Source: Isoetes taiwanensis (taxonomy: Eukaryota; Streptophyta; Lycopodiopsida; Isoetales; Isoetaceae). From it: a DNA stretch of 64,000 nucleotides. Position numbers and translations under genes: made by a program. Positions 58,140 through 64,000 of this stretch are shown here, one piece after another (within the stretch, counting starts at the first letter, position 1; each line of letters begins with the position of its first letter). The notes under the pieces were generated by a model. That model was not told the DNA's origin. It made no database searches and worked only from the letters and a program-made list of their open reading frames with translations. The stretch lies in assembly GCA_021234155.1 (NCBI GenBank), contig JAJEKV010000004.1, forward strand, positions 7,632,109 through 7,696,108. Direction: 5' to 3'.

Positions 58140-58852
58140 ATGGCCACTTCTTCATTCAAGCGATGGTACAGCCACACGGCTCATGTAGTGAAGCCGACAT
58201 CGACCGTTTCAAGTCTTCTCCGAAGGGAACTCGACATTGAAGCTACCATCAACGCCACTCCCTTCTACCAAAACATCATGTCTGAGTTCCATGCCAAGAT
58301 AGGACCATCTTTGGTAGAACTCCCACCTTGTGTAGGATATTTTGCACCTAACACGGCCCCTCAAGTCAGCCCGCAAGATATCCCAAATGTAGATAAGTAT
58401 TTAGAGAATAAAGCAGTCCGCCTTCCCAACTACATGTCCATCTCAATAGGAGGAGGTAATTTCTCCTATACAAAGAAATGTAGCCATCTTTCTATCTCTT
58501 CGGGTCAAACCCAGATAGGGGAACCCTCAGCTCAGCCTTTAGAAGTTGAACCCATAGCCATGGCCAGCAAAGCAGAGGAGGAACGATGCACTCGAAAGCA
58601 CGAAAGCAAGAAGAAGAGGAAGAAGAGGAGGAATACGAAGCCTGGGACCCTCAAGACCCGGATCCGGAGCAAGAGAGGCAAAGAAGCGTAACAGCCAGAT
58701 CCAAAGCTTCAAGAGGGACCGAGAGCAACAAGAAGAGCCCCACCACTCGGGGGCATTACAAGCTTGACACCGGTGTTCATAGCAAAGCGCAGGCATATCT
58801 AACCCTTCATGACATTAAGAATCTTCCACAAAGGCGCGGACAGAGGTCTTAG
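58140..58852 (+). pseudogene. Element C ORF2, unknown accessory protein
   Basis: The ATG at 58140 opens MATSSFKRWYSHTAH, matching the start of element A ORF2 (M-A-x5-W-Y). The frame runs about 184 codons, ending in a Lys/Arg-rich tract (KKKRKKRRNTK) at 58691. A neighbouring frame gives an acidic EEEEEEEEYEAWDPQDPDPE tract and continues to 58852. A frameshift near 58590 probably switched the acidic frame for the basic one. No domain recognised. Confidence 0.5.
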
Positions 58853-59657
58853 GGTAGATGAGATTTTGCATCTCCTACGACAAAGAAGCGGACCTCGACG
58901 ACTTCATCGATCGAGAAGCTCGTGGACTTTCCCATCAAAGATAAGAGAAGCTTTTAACCTTCACCGCTAGACTTCATCAGATATAGAAGCTTACGCAGTA
59001 TCGTGCAGATGATGACCGAAAAGGAATTGCCCCTGAGGAGGAGTTCATGGCGATTCAGAACAAATGGGCATCAAGGGCAAGTCCACCTCAAAGATTGTTA
59101 CCGAGCTCGCCAACACCAACTCAAGCAACATGGAGGCAAGATCAACCTAAGGAGGCTGGTGCACCAAGACTTCGAGAGCTAGAGGAAGTACCCGTGGATG
59201 ACTTCGCGGGGAAGGCATTGTGGCAACTTCCTCGTCCCAAGAAGGTGGGACATGATAAAGCGCTTTTAGATACTACCGCCGCTGTCGCTAGATCGGAAGA
59301 ATAGCGGTTATTTCGCCAATTTAGCCCACGAGGCTTAAGAAGGGGTCTTTATGCTTATCGCCCTCTCAGGATTTGGGCACCATGCTCGATTAGCATCAAA
59401 CATCGATCATGTTATCCTGATCAAGAGAGCGATTGCATTGACCATCTTCGACTTTGCAATCCCTTATAGGCGGCAGGCGATTGGCAAATGGATACCGCGA
59501 TATACATCGAGATAGGAGAATTGAAGACATGGAGGCAGTACTCCAAGGAGGGACGGCAACAAATATTCTCAGGAACTTAACAGGGCCATTAGGTACGGCC
59601 CAAGTGAAGAAATTTTTGGAGGACCACCCTGACTACCTCAAGAAATTTCAAGAGTAG
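58853..59657 (+). pseudogene. Broken continuation of element C accessory region
   Basis: Short frames at 59047-59304 (ending EVPVDDFAGKALWQLPRP, KKVGHDKALLDTTAAVARSE) and 59454-59657 (ending GTAQVKKFLEDHPDYLKKFQ) suggest a protein disrupted by shifts. Around 59309-59450 another frame reads GYFANLAHEA, stop, EGVFMLIALSGFGHHARLAS, NIDHVILIKRAIALTIF, which has a weak histone-fold look. Assignment is uncertain. Confidence 0.35.
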
Positions 59658-59879
59658 AAGTTTATTAATTTGCATGTAAATGTTTTAATATATATATGAA
59701 TATAATATATATCTCTTTTTGTATACAATTGATCCCTCAAATTGTATAAACAAGTAAAGCAACGTAACACACAAAACAAGAACTAACGATCAGAATGTAC
59801 TCTAATGTGCATGCAGCTAGAGTACCTAGAAACCTTGATGAACACAAAATGAGAACAAGAACATACCCCACCAAGGCGC

Positions 59880-61136
59880 CAACCGAGGAATCAAGCGCCT
59901 GCACGGAGGCAAGAACACCGGAAGAGGAGCTATCCCGCATCAGATCGGACATCCACGCACATAAGGGCATTGTTAGCGTGGGTAGCAGCAATAGGAGGAC
60001 AGACTGTAACGCACTTTTGCCGTAAACACCGGTGGCCGGACAAAGGCAACAAAGGAAGAGAAGCGTAAGGAGAAGATCTCCTAGTTCGGGATCCTCGAGC
60101 TCCACTCGATATGCACTTCGGCATCGAGGAGCAGAAGAAGAGAGAGACGGATCGCGGGCAGATCCAAACCGCGGATGTGGGCGCATCACGCACCGATTAA
60201 TGTAAGAAAGTTGACTCGCCTTAGTAATGTGTGGAAAGCCGAGAAAGTTAGAGCAGTTTTCGTGAGAAAATAGATCCGGAATGGAAGAGAGGCGTATCGG
60301 ACGAGATGAGTGAGTACGCAACGCCTATGGCATGAAAGATAAAGATAAAGGCAGGGTAGCAACAAAGAAACCTCAAGGGAGCAGCCTTAATTTGGTGGAA
60401 GGGTATGCTAAAGCTCACGGCCCCGGCAGGGACATTGCAAATTCAGGAAGTTCGCCACATGCTCAAACATCATTATGTGCCAAGAGAACATAAGTGCAAC
60501 ATGATGCAACAGCTTTTATAGGTCGCAACAGGCAACAAGTCAAGATGTAAATACACGGAAGAATTTATGAGACTAAGGCTTTATGTGCCAAAGTTGAGTG
60601 AGAAGCATGCGGTGGAAGGCTATATCGAAGGGTTGAACGACGAGATCCGCAAGCTTGTAAGAGCAATAAACCCGAAGTCTGTGTCAGAGGCAGAAGCAAA
60701 GGCCATAAGTTTGCAAGGAATAGGACCGCAAGAGCATGCACCACGGCAGCAATATTTCCAGGATAAGGGGAAGAGCACCGGAGGCTATAGCCCAAGGGCG
60801 GCAAGCCCAGTAGCTAGCAAGACGCAGTACAACCCAAATTATGGGAAGCAAGGCAATACAAGTGGTGGCAAGCAGGAAAAGAAACAGGTAAGCTTCAAAG
60901 AGCAAGGAGGCGGATCTAACTACTCCAAAACAGTGAGGCAGTTTCTGCAGTCCATTCCCAAAGAGAAGAAGCAGGAGTGTATAGAAAAGCAGCTATGTTT
61001 CAGATGCTTCCAGCCAGGGCATAGGACCAACAACTGCCCCCTGATAATGAATGCAAAAGATTGGCGTAATGGGATGGGAGACACCTTCGACGCAGACGAC
61101 GCACGGCTAATTAAGCACAGACTACATCCATGGTGA
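59880..61136 (+). pseudogene. Element C gag
   Basis: The N-terminal piece EARTPEEELSRIRSDIHAH matches element A gag. The capsid core is frameshifted at 60370-60560 (WWKG, HHYVPREHKCN in shifting frames, then YTEEFMRLRLYVPKLSEKHA). A clean frame to 61136 follows with VEGYIEGLNDEIRKLVRAI, ARG-poor basic linker and one CCHC knuckle LCFRCFQPGHRTNNCPL. The knuckle confirms nucleocapsid function. Confidence 0.8.
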
Positions 61137-62970
61137 GTGTCACATTTTCGCAGCCTATTGATACAGAAATGCGTAAAAGTCAAGATAAGGTGATTTCAAC
61201 CACAGGGAAAGCCCAAGAGAAATCCTTTATAGTATTGATAGACTCGAGGAGCGGCCATAATTTTGCATCCCCTAGGATGGTAAGCATGCTGAAGTTAAAG
61301 CCGTTAAAGTCCAAGCCGTGCCACTGCCTTAGCCAATGGAGCGCTTAGGCATACAAAGCAGGAAGAGAATAAACTTCAATGTAGACTTGCCGTGTGTTAA
61401 TGTTGCATTGGGAGCGGAAGTCATGAATATAGGCAAGTATGATCTGATTATTGGAATGGAATATCCGGGACCAGCAGAGCAATCATCGATTGTGGGAAAC
61501 GAAGGTGACCTTAACAACTCCAGAGGGCAAGGTCATCGAGATCACAGGTAAAGAAGTAACCCCAATCATGCAATGCATGAGTAGTGAAAAATTGCTTAAG
61601 TGCATAAGAAAGCAGCAGGTGGCCTATCTCCTTAAGCTTGAGCTCGAAGATCAGGAGCCGGAGAGAAATAAAGAGATCAAACAACCTAGCAAGCTCCCCA
61701 GACCAATAGCAAAGTTGATCGAGGAATTTCATGACTTGTTTCCGGATGAGATTAAGCAGCTTCCGCCCTATAGAGGAGTCGAGTGTGAAATAGCACTTGA
61801 ACCTGGGACGAAACCTACAAGCAAGGCACCTTATAGGATGTCAACCGAGGAGTTGACGGAGTTAAAGAAGCAATTGCAAGAATTGCTAGACCTAGGGTTC
61901 ATAAGACCTAGTGTCTCCCGCTCGAGCCCCTATTCTCTTTGTGAAGAAGAAGGATGGGAGCCTTAGGATGTGCATTGATTATCGCCAACTGAATAAGCAC
62001 ACTATCAAAAATAAGTATGCCTTGCCTAGGTCGGATGACTTAATGGATCAGCTGCAGGGAGCGAAGATCTTCTCCAAAATAGATCTCAGATCAGGGTATC
62101 ACCAGATTAGGATCAAAGAAGAAGACATCCATAAGACAGCGGCGTTCAGACAAGATATGGGCACTATGAGTTCACGCTATGCCCTTTGGATTGTCTAATG
62201 CACCAGCCACATTCATGAGGTTAATGAACGACGCCTTCCGCGAATTTTTAGATACCTTCATCATAGTCTTCTTCGACGATATCTTGGTGTATAGCAAGTC
62301 CGCGGGATGACCGCCCAACATTTGAGGAAGGTGCTTGAAAGGTCGAGAAGGCATCAACTCTTTTGGCGGTTATCAAAGTGCCACTTCGCGAATGGAAAGA
62401 GTGGAGTACTTGGGCCACGCGGATCACAAAGCAGTAAGGCATTTCCACTGCAGGACCCGCGAAAAGATCGAAGCCGGATCGGGCTGGCCGGCACCTAAGA
62501 ACACGCGATGAAGTCGAGCTTCCTAGGCCTAGCGGTGCTATTATAGAAGATTCGTGAAGAATTTTGCCAAGGTAGCAGCGCCATTAACGGATCTCACAAA
62601 AGGTGGGAAGATAAAAGATTGGGCATCTCATTGGCAAAACAAGGCCCAAAAAGCATTTGAGACACTAAAGGAAGCTTTGACGACGGCGCGGTTTTGGTCT
62701 TGCCGGATCCGACCAAAGATAAGCTCAGAGTAACAGATGCTAGCAGGACAAACGACAGCGGCGCAAATCCTCATGCGGTGAGGAAAGAGTAGTGGCCTAT
62801 GATTCCAAGAAGTTGAACGACGCCGAGCAAATAGCCACCCAACGACGATCAAGAGCTCCCCGCCATAGTAAGGGCTTTAAGAATTTGGAGGCATTATCTA
62901 CTGGGAAGAAAATTCCAGCTAGACACAGATCATCAAAGCCTTCAATACATATTTACGCAGCCGCTCCTCA
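61130..62970 (+). pseudogene. Element C protease, RT and RNase H (frameshifted)
   Basis: Protease SFIVLIDSRSGHNFASPRM has Arg in place of the active-site Gly (DSR instead of DSG/DTG). Then come [14 protein letters not shown], the pre-[17 protein letters not shown], a shift at about 61920, [22 protein letters not shown] and [18 protein letters not shown], a further shift at about 62140, and the catalytic segment [13 protein letters not shown] at about 62265. RNase H remnants lie at about 62700-62970. At least four frame changes are needed to follow it. Confidence 0.85.
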
Positions 62971-62972
62971 AT

Positions 62973-64000
62973 TTGAGGCAAAGGAGATGGATGGAATTCT
63001 TGGAGGAATATGACTTTGAGATAAGTTATAAGCCAGGGAAGCTCAACGTGGTTGCGGATGCCCTTTCCAGGAAGCCATTGGCAACAAGAATTCATTGTAA
63101 CGCCATATCAACACTCGTAAGCGAGTTTGGCAAGAAGATCGAGGAAAAATTGCCGACGGACCTCGACTTCAAGGAAGTTTGGGCGAGCATTTCCAAAGAG
63201 GCCAGGACCGACAAGGAAAGGGAGATGTTCAGGCACTACAAGAAGGAGGGAAATTTGCTATACTATAAAAATAAATTGTGTGTGCCAAAATCTTCGGAAG
63301 TTAGAAAGCTTATCTTGAATGATACACACAATAGTCCCATAGCAGGCATGCGGTGGTTCATGAAGACATACTTCAAGATTAGAAGCAGTTATTATTGGCC
63401 CGGCATGAAGAAGGAAATAGCAAAATATATTAGAGAGTGCCGATATGCCCCAGACAAAGCAGGAACAGCTCCGGATTCCGTGTGCCTTGGAACCATTGCC
63501 CGCACTCCAACGCTAAGTGGGAGGTAATAAGCATGGATTTCATTCTGGGACTCCCAAGAACAGCAAGGGGCAAAGATGCCTTGATGGTGGTAGTAGATAA
63601 GTTGTCAAAGATGGCACACTTTGTGCCGTGCAGGACAACCGATACGGCATTAGACACGGCTAACCTATTTGTTAAGGAGATTTTTAGGCTCCATGGCATG
63701 CCGAGGGAGATAATCTCGGATAGAGACTCCAAGTTTATGAGCGCCTTTTGGCAGGACCTATTCACCACCATCCAGACAAAGCTTTCGATGAGCACGGCAT
63801 ATCATCCCCAAACGGATGATGGTCGACGGAGAGGACAAACGGGATCATCGAAGATATGTTAAGAAGCTATGTATGGAACAAGCAATCCAAGTGGGATGAT
63901 TTCATCCACTTAGTAGAGTTTTTATGCATAACAAGCACTAAAGAGTGAGTCATCACAGATGAGCCCTTTTATGATTAATTACGGGTATCAGTGTCTTACC
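62973..64000 (+). pseudogene. Element C RNase H end and integrase (runs off the window)
   Basis: EYDFEISYKPGKLNVVADAL ends RNase H. The integrase zinc domain follows ([20 protein letters not shown]; the second Cys pair is degraded near 63440). After a shift the core reads VISMDFILGLPRTARGKDAL (first Asp), REIISDRDSKFMSAFWQD (second Asp) and [11 protein letters not shown], after which a small insertion breaks the frame at about 63820. Sequence continues to the window end with [13 protein letters not shown], equivalent to element A at about 11200. Confidence 0.85.

Larger units (their letters stand above)
55080..64000 (+). mobile_element. Element C: Ty3/Gypsy with histone H3-like and accessory ORFs
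   Basis: The order is 5' LTR (to about 56568), Met-type primer binding site (56571), two palindromes and a TATA box before a histone H3-like remnant, two more palindromes and a TATA box before ORF2, further broken frames, gag, protease, RT, RNase H, and integrase running off the window at 64000. The proteins are closely related to element A (for example [22 protein letters not shown]). Several frameshifts make it inactive. Its integrase C-terminus, chromodomain and 3' LTR lie outside the window. Confidence 0.85.

Noticed and set aside
59737-60321. 194-codon minus-strand frame opposite element C gag
   Set aside because: Shadow of the gag region. The plus strand keeps recognisable gag pieces there.

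Overview
The window is nuclear DNA of a land plant. The evidence is intron-containing genes with GT-AG introns up to about 2.8 kb, a plastid thylakoid kinase (STN8), plant-type Ty3/Gypsy, Ty1/Copia, LINE and SINE elements, telo-box/TATA promoters and AT-rich intergenic DNA. The large introns and very high retroelement load would suit a seed-free vascular plant such as a fern, but the species cannot be fixed from sequence alone.

Layout. 1-3250: anonymous AT-rich DNA. About 3258-13940: a Ty3/Gypsy chromovirus in + orientation (element A). It carries three extra reading frames ahead of gag-pol and a 3' LTR. The first frame is a roughly 240-residue unknown domain running into a histone H3 tail and fold. 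13940-16000: spacer with a 176-bp tandem duplication. 16558-22463: an intact seven-coding-exon gene for a CID-domain (RPRD1/Rtt103-like) RNA polymerase II CTD-binding protein. 22464-32480: spacer with an antisense LINE endonuclease remnant, a decayed Copia element with an intact-looking primer binding site, and a tRNA-derived SINE whose tail is an ATCT microsatellite. 32868-35404: STN8. 37952-35753 (minus): a WD40 protein, convergent with STN8. 40780-40521 plus 52258-41295 (minus): exons of an ARM/HEAT-like gene, one of which is split by a complete 10.9-kb minus-strand Ty3/Gypsy element (element B, 41336-52193, target duplication ATGAG). About 53300-55070: an antisense LTR and 3' UTR of an element A relative. 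About 55080-64000: a third Ty3/Gypsy element (element C, + strand, running off the window), again with a histone H3-like frame and a second accessory frame before gag-pol.

The most notable system is the retrotransposon family represented by A and C. Both place a histone H3-like frame first and a second conserved accessory frame (starting M-A-x5-W-Y) next, each behind its own TATA box with TTAGGGTTT motifs nearby. In C each of these internal promoters is preceded by two copies of a long imperfect palindrome. The integrase of A ends in a chromodomain, the module that reads H3 tails, so the element appears to encode both an H3-like protein and a histone reader. Both copies are mutated, so the inference concerns an active ancestor. 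Element B is separately unusual: an RNase H domain lies upstream of its reverse transcriptase, and gag and pol overlap by a TAATG stop-start.

The host genes look ordinary and functional, except the ARM/HEAT-like gene, whose exon is interrupted by element B.
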